In this document: piece by piece, positions 34,290-42,554 of the stretch
Numbering within the stretch: the stretch's first letter is position 1
How the letters are laid out: the number at the start of each line of letters is the position of its first letter
Origin: Diaphorobacter sp. HDW4B
GTDB taxonomy: Bacteria; Pseudomonadota; Gammaproteobacteria; Burkholderiales; Burkholderiaceae_C
Assembly: GCF_011305535.1 (NCBI RefSeq)
Contig: NZ_CP049906.1
Location: 310,001-374,000, forward strand
Direction of reading: 5' to 3'
Length of the DNA stretch: 64,000 nucleotides
Translations under genes and position numbers: made by a program
The notes under the pieces: generated by a model
Seen by the model: only the letters and a program-made list of their open reading frames with translations
Databases searched by the model: none
Told to the model about the DNA's origin: nothing

Positions 34290-34328
34290 TTCTCGAACCA
34301 GACAACCACGGCGCTGGGAGGCGCAAGC

Positions 34329-35057
34329 ATGCAAAAACCTTTCATATCGGTGCGCGGTCAGGCAGCCATGCTGTGGGCCGGACTCGCGACCATGGTGGCC
34401 TATGGGCTGACCATTGGATTTCTGATGCACATGGTGCCGCCGCCGGACGCCACCTTGAGCGCCGCCGGGGTTGCAGATTTCTACCGCGAGAACAACCTTG
34501 GCGTGCGCGTGGGAGCGGTGATCTGTTCATGGATCAGCGCATTCATGATTCCCACGGCCACGGTGATTGCGCTGCAGATGGCACGGCTGGAAAAGGGCAT
34601 CCCCTGCGCCGTGCTGTCGTTTGCGGGCGGCATCATGATGTCCTTGTTTCTGGTGCTCCCGCCCTTGTTCTGGGGCGTGGCAGCGTTCACGCCGTCGCGG
34701 CCTGTCGAGGTGACCACGCTCATGCACGAGCTGGGTTTGCTGACGCTGACCACGACCGACCAGATCTTCATCTTTCAGATGATTCCGCTGGCATGGCTGA
34801 GTCTGGTGCAGAAGAAGCATGACCCGCTGTCGCCGTTTCCGCGTTGGGTGGGCTATCTGACGCTGTGGGCCGCGCTTGCGTTCGAGGTGGGCGCGATGGC
34901 GTTCCTGACCAAGACCGGTCCGTTTTCCTGGAATGGGGCCTTGGTCTTCTGGATGCCGTTCTGTGTGTTCGGTCTCTGGATCACCGTGGTGTCGTTCACC
35001 ATGCTCAAGGCACTGAAGCTGCAGGCCATCGAAGAAGCCAAATGGGGGGAAGCATGA
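34329..35057 (+). CDS. polytopic membrane protein of unknown function
   Basis: A 242-residue protein with about six transmembrane segments (around 14-36, 61-82, 89-118, 131-152, 164-184 and 196-220) and a short periplasmic segment after the first. GGGAGG lies upstream of the ATG. Its stop overlaps the start of the oxidase-subunit-III-like gene by ATGA, so the three genes 34,329-35,952 are translationally coupled and probably form one membrane complex. No known family is recognised; it could stand in for a core membrane subunit. Confidence 0.65.
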   Translation: MQKPFISVRGQAAMLWAGLATMVAYGLTIGFLMHMVPPPDATLSAAGVADFYRENNLGVRVGAVICSWISAFMIPTATVIALQMARLEKGIPCAVLSFAGGIMMSLFLVLPPLFWGVAAFTPSRPVEVTTLMHELGLLTLTTTDQIFIFQMIPLAWLSLVQKKHDPLSPFPRWVGYLTLWAALAFEVGAMAFLTKTGPFSWNGALVFWMPFCVFGLWITVVSFTMLKALKLQAIEEAKWGEA

Positions 35058-35671
35058 AAGCACGTTCGACCGCTGCATCCATGGGGGTTGCGGCACCCGG
35101 TCATCACACCGATTCTGGACGGCTGCGCGTTCCCGGCGAATCAGCGCTCTGGCTGTTTCTCTTCGGCGACATTCTTCTGTTCTCGGTGATCTTCGTGAAC
35201 TACATGGTCAACCGTGGGCAGAGTCCGGCGGCTTTTGCCGAATCGCGCGCGCATCTCAACCAGATGTATGGGCTGATCAACACCATCGTGATGCTCACCA
35301 GTTCCTGGCTGGTGGCTTCCGCTGTTGCGATGGCGCGCCAGGGGAGATCGGATCAAGTGCGGCGGCTGCTGTACGGGGCCGTCGCCTGTGCCATCGTCTT
35401 TGCCGTGGTGAAGTTCTTCGAATATCGGGAAAAGCTCCAGCTCGGTTTCACGCCGATGAGCGACGCGTTCTTTTCGTACTACTTCATCGTCACCGGCATT
35501 CATCTGCTGCATGTGATGCTGGGCGCGGGCATGCTGCTCTACGTCGCCATGCTTTACCGGAAGCCGGGGCGCAATGAAGGCTCCATGCTGGTGCTCGAAA
35601 GCGGCGCGAGCTTCTGGCACCTGGTCGATCTGATCTGGATCTTTGTGTTCGCCCTCATTTACCTGGTGTGA
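35054..35671 (+). CDS. cytochrome c oxidase subunit III-like (NorE-like) membrane protein
   Basis: A 205-residue protein with five hydrophobic segments typical of the heme-copper oxidase subunit III family: GESALWLFLFGDILLFSVIF, the ExREKLQLG loop after the third helix, YFIVTGIHLLHVMLGAG and SFWHLVDLIWIFVFALIYL. The conserved EYR and FWHLVDLIW motifs are intact. No subunit I or II gene is in the window, so it is an orphan of the NorE type. The start is ATG 35054, in the overlap with the preceding gene, preceded by a G-rich site. Confidence 0.85.
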   Translation: MKARSTAASMGVAAPGHHTDSGRLRVPGESALWLFLFGDILLFSVIFVNYMVNRGQSPAAFAESRAHLNQMYGLINTIVMLTSSWLVASAVAMARQGRSDQVRRLLYGAVACAIVFAVVKFFEYREKLQLGFTPMSDAFFSYYFIVTGIHLLHVMLGAGMLLYVAMLYRKPGRNEGSMLVLESGASFWHLVDLIWIFVFALIYLV

Positions 35672-35952
35672 TTGCGATGAAATCTCTGTTCTTCAATCGA
35701 ATCAGCGCGGTATGGCTGGTGTTGGTGCTGGCCACGGTGCTTGCTTACGCCATGGGCGGTGGCATGGGCATTCAGGATGCGCGCCTTGCCGGTGCAGCCA
35801 TCGTGGTCGTCTCGCTGGTGAAGATTCGCTTCGTGATCTTCGAGTTCATGGAACTGCGCGAAGCACCGCGCGGCATGCGATGGGTTGCCAATGTGTGGTT
35901 GGTCGCCATGGGTGCCATCCTGGTAGCGCTGCTTCTGCGCACTGTGGCGTGA
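35668..35952 (+). CDS. cytochrome oxidase subunit IV-like (NorF-like) small membrane protein
   Basis: A 94-residue protein with three hydrophobic segments and the motif KIRFVIFEFMELREAP, characteristic of the prokaryotic COX4/NorF small subunits. It starts at GTG 35668, overlapping the previous stop as GTGA, or alternatively at ATG 35677. It is the last gene of the unit, closed by a hairpin terminator. Together with the NorE-like gene it forms a two-gene module without a catalytic oxidase subunit; the role in this catabolic setting is unknown. Confidence 0.78.
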   Translation: MIAMKSLFFNRISAVWLVLVLATVLAYAMGGGMGIQDARLAGAAIVVVSLVKIRFVIFEFMELREAPRGMRWVANVWLVAMGAILVALLLRTVA

Positions 35953-35965
35953 TGTAGCGTGATCT

Positions 35966-35992
35966 GCCAAGGCCCTTGGAACGGGCCTTGGC
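35966..35992 (+). terminator. terminator hairpin between convergent operons
   Basis: GCCAAGGCCC and GGGCCTTGGC form a perfect 10-bp stem with a 7-base loop, followed by GTTTGATTTG. It ends the plus-strand unit at 35,952 and faces the minus-strand operon ending at 36,017. Confidence 0.7.
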
Positions 35993-36016
35993 GTTTGATT
36001 TGAACGCAAGCAGTCT

Positions 36017-36808
36017 CTAGTCGAAGTCTGGTCGAGTGCGATTCACGACGGCTTCCACGCCTTTGCGGAAGTCGTCGGACGAGGCGCAATGGGTGGCGGC
36101 ATGTCCCTCGCGGGCCAGTTGCTCGATGAAGTTGCCATGTGCGGCCTGGTTGATCAGCGACTTGGTCGCTGCCATGGCCGCGCTTGGGCCGCGAGCCAGC
36201 CGCAGAGCCATCTCGCGGGCCGCGTCCTTGACTTGCGCATCGTCCACCAGATCGGATGCGATGCCCCATTTCACTGCGTCTTCGGCACGGATCTTCTCGC
36301 CCAGCAGGGCAATGCGTTTGGCCTGCTTGATGCCCATGGCCGACACCAGCAGACTGCTCAGACCGCAGTCGATGGAAAGGCCCAGATGCAAGTGCGCGAC
36401 GACGAAGTAGGTGCTCGATCCCGCAAAGGTGAAGTCAGCCGCCAGGCACAGCGTCACGCCTGCACCGGCTACCGCACCGAGCGCGGCGACCACCAGCGGC
36501 TTGTTCAATGCCATCAGCGTTTCCGGTAGCCGGTTGCCCATGCGCAGCCGTTGGTCGAAGGTCTCGTATCGCTGCTCCACCGGGTTGTGCACGGTCTCCA
36601 GAAAGGTCTTGACATCTCCTCCGGCGCAGAAATGCTCGCCTGCACCTTGCAGCAGAATGCTTTTGACTTGGGCATCCTTGTCTGCCCGATGCAGCAGCCC
36701 CACCAACTGCGAGACCACGTCGGGGCTGAGTGCATTGCGTGCGTCCGGGCGGTTGATCGTGATGCTGGCAACACGATCGGACACCTCGTACAGAATCGAT
36801 TCGGACAT
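36017..36808 (-). CDS. enoyl-CoA hydratase/isomerase (crotonase family)
   Basis: A 263-residue crotonase with GAGEHFCAGGDVKTFLE (oxyanion hole) and GAVAGAGVTLCLAADF (second CoA element); the GLSIDCGLSSLL segment replaces the classic GLxPE, placing it nearer the isomerase/2-(1,2-epoxy-1,2-dihydrophenyl)acetyl-CoA isomerase-like branch than canonical hydratases. It is the last gene of a four-gene minus-strand set, 12 bp after MaoC, with an AAGGAG site. Confidence 0.88.
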   Translation of the reverse strand: MSESILYEVSDRVASITINRPDARNALSPDVVSQLVGLLHRADKDAQVKSILLQGAGEHFCAGGDVKTFLETVHNPVEQRYETFDQRLRMGNRLPETLMALNKPLVVAALGAVAGAGVTLCLAADFTFAGSSTYFVVAHLHLGLSIDCGLSSLLVSAMGIKQAKRIALLGEKIRAEDAVKWGIASDLVDDAQVKDAAREMALRLARGPSAAMAATKSLINQAAHGNFIEQLAREGHAATHCASSDDFRKGVEAVVNRTRPDFD

Positions 36809-36820
36809 GCGGCTGGCTCC

Positions 36821-37678
36821 TTACGCGGGGTGAATTTCTGCTCTGCCGTTGTTCAGCACGACCACGTCTCGCTCCACCGCGCGCGCGCGAAAGCTCACCA
36901 CATTGCCGTCCTTCCAGTATTCCGTGGCAATGGTTTCGCCGGGGTAGACGGGTGAGGAAAAACGCAGCTTCAGCGACTTCAGACGTTCCGGTTGGTCGTC
37001 GCATGCCGCTTGCAAAATCGCCCGAGTGGCCACGCCCAAGCTGCACAGGCCGTGGAGAATCGGGCGCTCGAAACCGGCCTTGCGTGCAAGGGCCGGATCG
37101 GCATGGATGGGGTTGTAGTCGCCCGACAGGCGATAGATCAAAGCGGCCTGCGGCAAGGTGGTCAGCAGCACTTGTCCATCGGGTGCGCGCTCGGGGAGGG
37201 CGTGTGGAGCGGGCACATTCTGCACGGTTCCGCCGCTGCCGCCATCGCCGCGCAGAAAGTAGACGGCATCGACGGTGCTGACCAGCTCATTGCTCTCCTG
37301 CTCTCGCAACTCCTTGCGCATATAGAGCAGACAACCTTTGCCGGGGCCCTTGTCGAGCACATCCGTCACGCGGAAATGGCCTACGTAAGTTTTCCCGGCC
37401 TGAAGTGGCTGGTGCATTTCGAACGATTGCTCGCCGTGCAGCAGCTTCACCCAATCCACCTCGAGTTCGGGCGCCTGCACCCATCCGCCCGGATGCGCGA
37501 TGACGTTGACGAATGAGGGAAATACCTTGAGGTTCTGCTCGTAGAGAAACTGCAGATCGCTGGCGTCTTCGGGGCGTGCGCCCACGCCTATGCCTGCGGC
37601 GTAAAGCATGCAGTCCCGCTCGTTGAGCGGATGGATGATGGGCTTGAACTGGTGAGCCAGTACCTTTTCCAGATTCAT
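36821..37678 (-). CDS. MaoC-type (R)-specific enoyl-CoA hydratase 2
   Basis: A 285-residue double hot-dog protein, the layout of the hydratase domain of human HSD17B4 and bacterial steroid-pathway hydratases. The hydratase-2 signature YRLSGDYNPIHADPALARKA (about residues 186-205) contains the catalytic Asp and His. It hydrates trans-2-enoyl-CoA to the (R)-3-hydroxyacyl-CoA, which would then be a substrate for the HSD17B4-type SDR at 39,035 in the same direction. AGGAGACCC precedes the ATG. Confidence 0.93.
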   Translation of the reverse strand: MNLEKVLAHQFKPIIHPLNERDCMLYAAGIGVGARPEDASDLQFLYEQNLKVFPSFVNVIAHPGGWVQAPELEVDWVKLLHGEQSFEMHQPLQAGKTYVGHFRVTDVLDKGPGKGCLLYMRKELREQESNELVSTVDAVYFLRGDGGSGGTVQNVPAPHALPERAPDGQVLLTTLPQAALIYRLSGDYNPIHADPALARKAGFERPILHGLCSLGVATRAILQAACDDQPERLKSLKLRFSSPVYPGETIATEYWKDGNVVSFRARAVERDVVVLNNGRAEIHPA

Positions 37679-37735
37679 GAAGGGTCTCCTGTTGTTTTGT
37701 GTGTGGTCGATAAGGGCTGTCCTGAAACTATGGTT

Positions 37736-38749
37736 TCAGGACAGACGAATCAGGCGTTTGCCGTTGTTCTCTCCGCGATACAGATCGGCGATGGCGCCGG
37801 GCGCTTGCTCGATGCCTTCCACGATTTCTTCGCAGTAGCGCAGGCTGCCGTTGCGTACCCAGGCGGCTAGGCGGGCGACGGCTTCCTCGTAGCGGTGCTC
37901 GTAGTCCCACACAAGAAAGCCTTGCATGCGTGCAGCCTTGTTGAGCAGATGACGCTCGACGCGTGGACCGATGGGCCACGGGTCCCAACTGGCTACCGAG
38001 GCCGTGCCGCAGATGATGATGCGCGCGTTCTTGTTGATATGGCGAAGCACCGCGTCGGTGATGGGGCCGCCGGTGTTGTCGTGGTAGATGTCCACACCGC
38101 CCGGGCAGGCGGCGGCAAGCTCGCGCTCGAAGTCGGGGGACTTGTAGTCGACCGCAGCATCAAAGCCGAATTCCGTGAGGCAGGTCTGCACTTTGACGGC
38201 ACCTCCGGCAATCCCGACCGTGCGGCATCCGGCCATCTTGGCGAGTTGGCCCACCGCCGAGCCCACCGCTCCAGCAGCCGTGGAAACGACCACGGTGTCG
38301 CCGGGACGTGGTTGGCCGATTTCATTGAGCGCAAAGTAGGCCGTGACACCGTTGATGCCCAGCACGCCCAAGGACAACGACAGTGGCAGATCGTCTTCCC
38401 GCACCTTGCGACGCAAGGCTTCGCCGTTGGTCACGCTGAAGGTTTGCCAACCCAGCATTCCCATGACCTTGTCGCCCACGGCGTAGTTGGGATTGCGCGA
38501 AGCGATGACCTCGCCCGCAGCAAACGCGCGCATGACCTCCCTGATCTGGACGGCGTCCGAGTAGTTCCCGACGGCATTCACCCAGCCTCGCATGGCTGGC
38601 TCCACCGACAGATATTGATTGCGCACCAGAATCTCACCGGCAGCGAGGTCGGGAATTGGCGCGGATGCAATCGTGAAGTGTTCGGCCTGTGGAATGCCAT
38701 GCGGGCGCGAGGTCAACAGCACTTGGTGGTTGACGGCAGAGGCGGTCAT
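37736..38749 (-). CDS. medium-chain NADP-dependent oxidoreductase (zinc-independent MDR)
   Basis: A 337-residue protein of the leukotriene-B4-12-hydroxydehydrogenase/curcumin-reductase group: LSVEPAMRGWVN, YFALNEIGQPRPGDTVVVST, the cofactor loop AAGAVGSAVGQLAK and IYHDNTGG are all present and zinc-binding cysteines are absent. It likely reduces an activated C=C bond of an enone or enoyl intermediate with NADPH. It lies in the minus-strand beta-oxidation set, and a 20-bp palindrome lies 30 bp upstream of its start, so it may head its own transcript. Confidence 0.88.
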   Translation of the reverse strand: MTASAVNHQVLLTSRPHGIPQAEHFTIASAPIPDLAAGEILVRNQYLSVEPAMRGWVNAVGNYSDAVQIREVMRAFAAGEVIASRNPNYAVGDKVMGMLGWQTFSVTNGEALRRKVREDDLPLSLSLGVLGINGVTAYFALNEIGQPRPGDTVVVSTAAGAVGSAVGQLAKMAGCRTVGIAGGAVKVQTCLTEFGFDAAVDYKSPDFERELAAACPGGVDIYHDNTGGPITDAVLRHINKNARIIICGTASVASWDPWPIGPRVERHLLNKAARMQGFLVWDYEHRYEEAVARLAAWVRNGSLRYCEEIVEGIEQAPGAIADLYRGENNGKRLIRLS

Positions 38750-38778
38750 ATCGGGCTTGCGAGTGAAGTGATTCGGGT

Positions 38779-38798
38779 GTTCACGTAGTTACGTGAAC
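38779..38798. promoter_or_regulatory. 20-bp perfect palindrome upstream of the MDR gene
   Basis: GTTCACGTA and TACGTGAAC form a perfect 9-bp inverted repeat around GT, 30 bases before the oxidoreductase start. It differs from the GATA/TATC elements elsewhere in the window. The surrounding 285-bp gap (38,750-39,034) has no convincing gene; a 33-codon frame at 38,922 follows a good AAAAGGAGGT site but has no recognisable product. Confidence 0.6.
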
Positions 38799-39034
38799 GC
38801 TGATGTTCTGTCGCAAGGTAGGCAGCGCGCCCCCATGCGTTGGCAGCGGCATCGGTGGATGCAAGGAAGGCGAGAGTGGAAGGCTCTCGGCCTTCGGATG
38901 TGAAAAGGAGGTCGGCAGCGCATGGGTCTCGAAGGACTGTTGTCGCTGCCTGACTTCTTGCAGGCAATGCCGCAGAAAGGCCATCGGTGCAAACTCCTTG
39001 TGTTGCTCGTGGGGGCGATGTGACGCTGCAGGTG

Positions 39035-39934
39035 TCAGACGTCGAGCCAGGTATCGCGGTCAATGCCCGCGTTCTTCTTCGACTCGCGCACGATGCGCAG
39101 GATTTCCGGGCCCAGCGTGGCGGGGTTCTTGGTGGCCTCGGCCAGCGCGCCGTGCTGCCAGCTCTCGGCCACCGCATAGCCGTATCCCCAGGCTTCGAAA
39201 ACACGCCCGCTGATCTCGCGCGATTCGGCGCTGGACAGCCAGGTCACCAGCGCGGCAATCCATTCAGGATCGCGGCGCTCCAGCTGTTCGGGCGTCCATT
39301 CCTTGAGGCCTTCGGTCATGCGTGTCGTGGCACGTGGGGCAATCGCATTCACTGTGATGCCGTAGCGCTGCAGCTCGCGCGCGGCCACGATGGAGAAGCT
39401 CGCGATGCCCGCTTTGGCGGCCGCATAGTTGGCTTGACCGATATTGCAGAACAGGCCCGAGTGCGAGGTGGTGTTGATCACGCGCGCATCCACCGGCTTG
39501 CCCGCCTTGCTCTGCTCGCGCCAGTAGTTGGCTGCGTGATGGGTGGGGGCGAACGTGCCCTTCAGATGGACGTTGATGACCGAATCCCACTCCTGCTCGG
39601 TCATGTTGATCAGCATGCGGTCACGCAGGATGCCGGCATTGTTGATCAGCACGTCGAGCCCACCGAAATGGTTGACGGCGGTGTCGATCAGCGCCTTGGC
39701 CCCATCCCAGGTGGCCACATTGGACGTGTCCGCAATGGCTTGCCCACCCGCAGCACGGATTTCGGCGACCACTTCCTGCGCAGGCGTGTTGTCTCCGCCC
39801 ACCCCATCGGTGGACGAACCCAGATCGTTGACCACCACCTTCGCGCCATGCTTTGCCAGAGTCAATGCATGGGCGCGGCCCAATCCTCGACCAGCGCCGG
39901 TCACCACTGCGATGCGGCCATTGAGTAACGTCAT
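39035..39934 (-). CDS. HSD17B4-type short-chain (R)-3-hydroxyacyl-CoA dehydrogenase
   Basis: A 299-residue SDR of the peroxisomal multifunctional-enzyme type: VTGAGRGLGRAHALTLA, VVNDLGSSTDG, NNAGILRDRM with the characteristic MTEQEWDSVINVHLKGTF, YAAAK as catalytic pair and TVNAIAPRA. It oxidises (R)-3-hydroxyacyl-CoA. With the MaoC hydratase downstream on the same strand it rebuilds, as separate genes, the two activities of HSD17B4. AAGGAAGAC precedes the ATG. An AT-rich element, CATACGATATTGATGC, lies 64 bp upstream. Confidence 0.9.
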   Translation of the reverse strand: MTLLNGRIAVVTGAGRGLGRAHALTLAKHGAKVVVNDLGSSTDGVGGDNTPAQEVVAEIRAAGGQAIADTSNVATWDGAKALIDTAVNHFGGLDVLINNAGILRDRMLINMTEQEWDSVINVHLKGTFAPTHHAANYWREQSKAGKPVDARVINTTSHSGLFCNIGQANYAAAKAGIASFSIVAARELQRYGITVNAIAPRATTRMTEGLKEWTPEQLERRDPEWIAALVTWLSSAESREISGRVFEAWGYGYAVAESWQHGALAEATKNPATLGPEILRIVRESKKNAGIDRDTWLDV

Positions 39935-40295
39935 TTGTCTTCCTTTGTGTGGCTGTGGCGGATGCCTTCAGCGGGTGGTTTGAATTTAATATGCAGTCAT
40001 ACGATATTGATGCGGCATTAATTTGTCAAGCCATCAAGGAAGGGGGTGACACATAGGTGTCAGGTGGGGGGAGGGGCGTGGGTGGGATCGTGGACTTGCA
40101 CGGCGAATCCACTATGGGGTGTGGTGATGGTGCTTCGGTTGTCGGCCAGAAGCAACCAAACGGCTTTGAGGAATCAAACGTTTGTCCAGCGTTAGTTCCG
40201 TTGTTCGGGTTTTGGCAGAGTTGGCAGGCTATACCTGTGACTCAGGTATGACTGGTCGGGCATACTATTCGACAAGTAACAAAAAGGGGTAGCCG
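39935..40295. promoter_or_regulatory. 361-bp spacer: SDR promoter plus left border of the SIR2 insertion
   Basis: CATACGATATTGATGC at 39,998-40,013 is a cluster-type operator/promoter element for the minus-strand SDR operon. At 40,047-40,062 TGACAC and GTGTCA form a perfect inverted repeat around ATAG, followed by a G-rich stretch; base composition changes to AT-richer from about 40,130 on. A 64-codon frame at 40,057-40,251 has an unconvincing Gly-rich translation and is not called. No transposase or integrase is present. Confidence 0.45.
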
Positions 40296-41726
40296 ATGGC
40301 GATAAACTACAAACAGTACCAAGAAGAGGTAACTGCAGATGTCGCGAAGATTCTTGCCGATGCGGGTTGTCAGCCGATTCTGTTTGTCGGCTCCGGATTT
40401 TCAAAGCGCTATGCGCGTGGCCCGAATTGGGAGGAGTTACTGACCGAATTGGCGAAGAAGTGTCCACTAATCGACAAGGATTTTGCCTACTACAAGCAGA
40501 CGTACAGCGGTGATCTCAAGAAGATCGGCTCAGTCTTCACTGACCTCTATCGTGAGTGGGCGTGGGGAAAGGGACGAGGCGAGTTTCCGACGGACTACTT
40601 CGACGCGAGTGTGCCGGCCGACATCTTCATAAAACACGCAATCGCTGAATTACTAAAGGACCTCGGTCCGAATGCTGATGGCTCGTACGGCTCGCCAGAG
40701 CTAGATGCCGAGATCGATGCACTGAAGAACATCAGCGCACACGCGATCATAACGACGAACTACGATGAGGTAATTGAGCCGCTGTTCCCCGAGTACGAGT
40801 CAATCGTTGGGCAGCAGATCATGAGGAGGGGGTACCTCGCGATTGGCGAGATCTTCAAGATTCACGGATGCCGGACGATGCCCCAGTCGCTCGTCGTTAA
40901 TGAAGCCGACTACCAACGCTTCGACGAGGACCACAAGTACCTCAGCGCGAAGCTGCTGACGTATTTCATAGAACACCCTCTTGTATTCATTGGTTATCGC
41001 GCTGACGATCCAAACATCAAGGCGATCCTGTATGACGTATATCGTATGGTGCGTGCTACGACGAAAGACATCGTTCCAAACATCTATCTTCTGCAGTGGG
41101 ACAAAACGATCAATGAAACATCGAATCCCACGCGCGAATATGTCATTTCGGTTGCGTCAGACATTAACATTCGGATTAAGAGCATTACGGCTGACTCTTT
41201 CGAGTGGGTGTTTAAGGCGTTTGGGCAGGCCGGCAATCTTGAGAAAATCAACACAAAGCTCCTGCGGGCGCTGATGGCCCGTTCAGTCGAACTCATCAGA
41301 TCGGACATCCCGAAAAGGCACGTAGAGATTGACTTCGAGCAGTTGGAGCACGCCGTTGAGTCGGGCGAGAGTTTCGCGAAGCTGTTTGGAGTTACGTCAC
41401 TCGCCGATCCCTCGAAAGTCAACCTCGACTATAAATACGCCGCAACTGGTGTCGCTCAAAAGCTTGGCCATACCACGTGGCACGAGGTGAGGAGAATCAT
41501 TAACCGAATCAAGGAGGAGAAAGGCTTCGACGTCACCGCGACAGATAACAAATATCACATCGCAATGAAGCTCGGCCACAAGTCGCCGCAACTTACTCAC
41601 CGCTATACAGATGCTGCGGTTGATCTCTTCCAAAAGGTTGTCAACGGAGAGCCGTACGACCTTGATACTGGAGCAGTGGAGATCGACAAGGCAGCTCTCG
41701 CTGCAGCGGCGAATAGCACTCCATAG
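40296..41726 (+). CDS. SIR2-like domain protein, probable antiphage NADase
   Basis: A 476-residue protein with a SIR2_2-type NAD-binding domain in the first 250 residues: FVGSGFSKRY (30-39) with PNWEELL after it, ITTNYDEVIE (about 151-160) carrying the catalytic Asn, IFKIHGC (about 186-192) with the catalytic His, and VFIGYRADDPNIK (about 230-242). Proteins of this type act in defence systems by depleting NAD on infection. The C-terminal 220 residues are helical and unrecognised and may be the sensor. The gene is more AT-rich than the flanking catabolic genes, stands alone with an AGGGG site, and so looks acquired. A single-gene SIR2 system fits; no HerA, argonaute or TIR partner is adjacent. 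Confidence 0.82.
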   Translation: MAINYKQYQEEVTADVAKILADAGCQPILFVGSGFSKRYARGPNWEELLTELAKKCPLIDKDFAYYKQTYSGDLKKIGSVFTDLYREWAWGKGRGEFPTDYFDASVPADIFIKHAIAELLKDLGPNADGSYGSPELDAEIDALKNISAHAIITTNYDEVIEPLFPEYESIVGQQIMRRGYLAIGEIFKIHGCRTMPQSLVVNEADYQRFDEDHKYLSAKLLTYFIEHPLVFIGYRADDPNIKAILYDVYRMVRATTKDIVPNIYLLQWDKTINETSNPTREYVISVASDINIRIKSITADSFEWVFKAFGQAGNLEKINTKLLRALMARSVELIRSDIPKRHVEIDFEQLEHAVESGESFAKLFGVTSLADPSKVNLDYKYAATGVAQKLGHTTWHEVRRIINRIKEEKGFDVTATDNKYHIAMKLGHKSPQLTHRYTDAAVDLFQKVVNGEPYDLDTGAVEIDKAALAAAANSTP

Positions 41727-41903
41727 GCCATCGGGTGCGTATTGCCTGTCGGAGATACTTCGTGCCGCTCTGCCCTACTGACGGGCTGCTTTTTTGGCCT
41801 TCTGGTACTAATACGTCACAGGAATGGGAGCCTCCAGTGGATCGAAAACCAAGAATGGGTTGCATGAAGCAGTGCAACTGCTCAGTAGTAGAGTTGTGTT
41901 TCG

Positions 41904-42452
41904 CTACGAACTCCTCTTCGATCTCACTGGAGGCAGCGACTGCGTCACCGCCGCCTGATCCAGCGACACGATGGCCTTGCGCAACAAGCTCTCCAGAGTT
42001 TGCTGTTCGCGCAGGGTCAGTCCGCTGAAGCCGGATGCGACCGCCGGAATCGTCGTGGGCAGCACTTCGTTCAGGCGTTTGCGGCCCTTGGGGGTGATGG
42101 CCAGGCGGCTGCGGCGGCCGTCTTTTTCGTCGGTTTCGCGTTCCAGATAGCCTTGATCGCCGAGCGTGCGCAGGATGCGTGTCATGTTCTGCGGCGGTTG
42201 CGCGACCATCTGGCACAGCAGGCTGGGGCTTACGTCGTGCGGCTCCAGGCTGCTGATCAGCATGAGCGTATGCAGCGTGGGTTCGGTGAAGCCATGCGGC
42301 ACGATGGCGTTGGCCAGCAATGTGGTGAGTGACTGATCGAGCACGCGAATCAAGCGGATCAAAAGCGTCTGCTGCTGCGACAGGTCCTGGATGCCATCCG
42401 CCAAGTGCGGCATGGTGGCGTCGATCGCTTGAAGGCGGCTGATCTGCGACAT
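41904..42452 (-). CDS. MarR family transcriptional regulator
   Basis: A 182-residue winged-helix protein: LTTLLANAIVPHGFTEPTLHTLMLI, then HDVSPSLLCQMVAQPPQNMTRILRTLGDQGYLERETDEKDGRRSRLAITPKG, the MarR recognition helix and wing. It is not a close copy of the MarR proteins at 1-485 and 60,380. ATG 42452 has AGGAGA ten bases upstream, whereas a start at 42545 adds an unrelated tail. It follows the reductase gene by about 100 bp on the same strand and may control the adjacent oxygenase-reductase pair. Confidence 0.88.
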   Translation of the reverse strand: MSQISRLQAIDATMPHLADGIQDLSQQQTLLIRLIRVLDQSLTTLLANAIVPHGFTEPTLHTLMLISSLEPHDVSPSLLCQMVAQPPQNMTRILRTLGDQGYLERETDEKDGRRSRLAITPKGRKRLNEVLPTTIPAVASGFSGLTLREQQTLESLLRKAIVSLDQAAVTQSLPPVRSKRSS

Positions 42453-42554
42453 GGTGGTCGCTCTCCTGATGAAATATGGATGCGCACGATCTTCGCATAT
42501 CCGCGAGGGAATCTGCATGGGATCGTGACGCAGCAAGTCGCTCACGCGAGCGAC

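Noticed and set aside
40057-40251. 64-codon frame left of the SIR2 gene
   Set aside because: It has a Gly-rich start, no ribosome binding site and no recognisable domain; the spacer is better explained as regulatory and border sequence.
41570-41640. Tyrosine-recombinase-like box (LGHKSPQLTHRYTDAA) at the end of the SIR2 protein
   Set aside because: The resemblance to the integrase LGHxxxxTxxYxH box is short, and the upstream integrase Arg and His boxes are missing; it is part of the unrecognised C-terminal domain.
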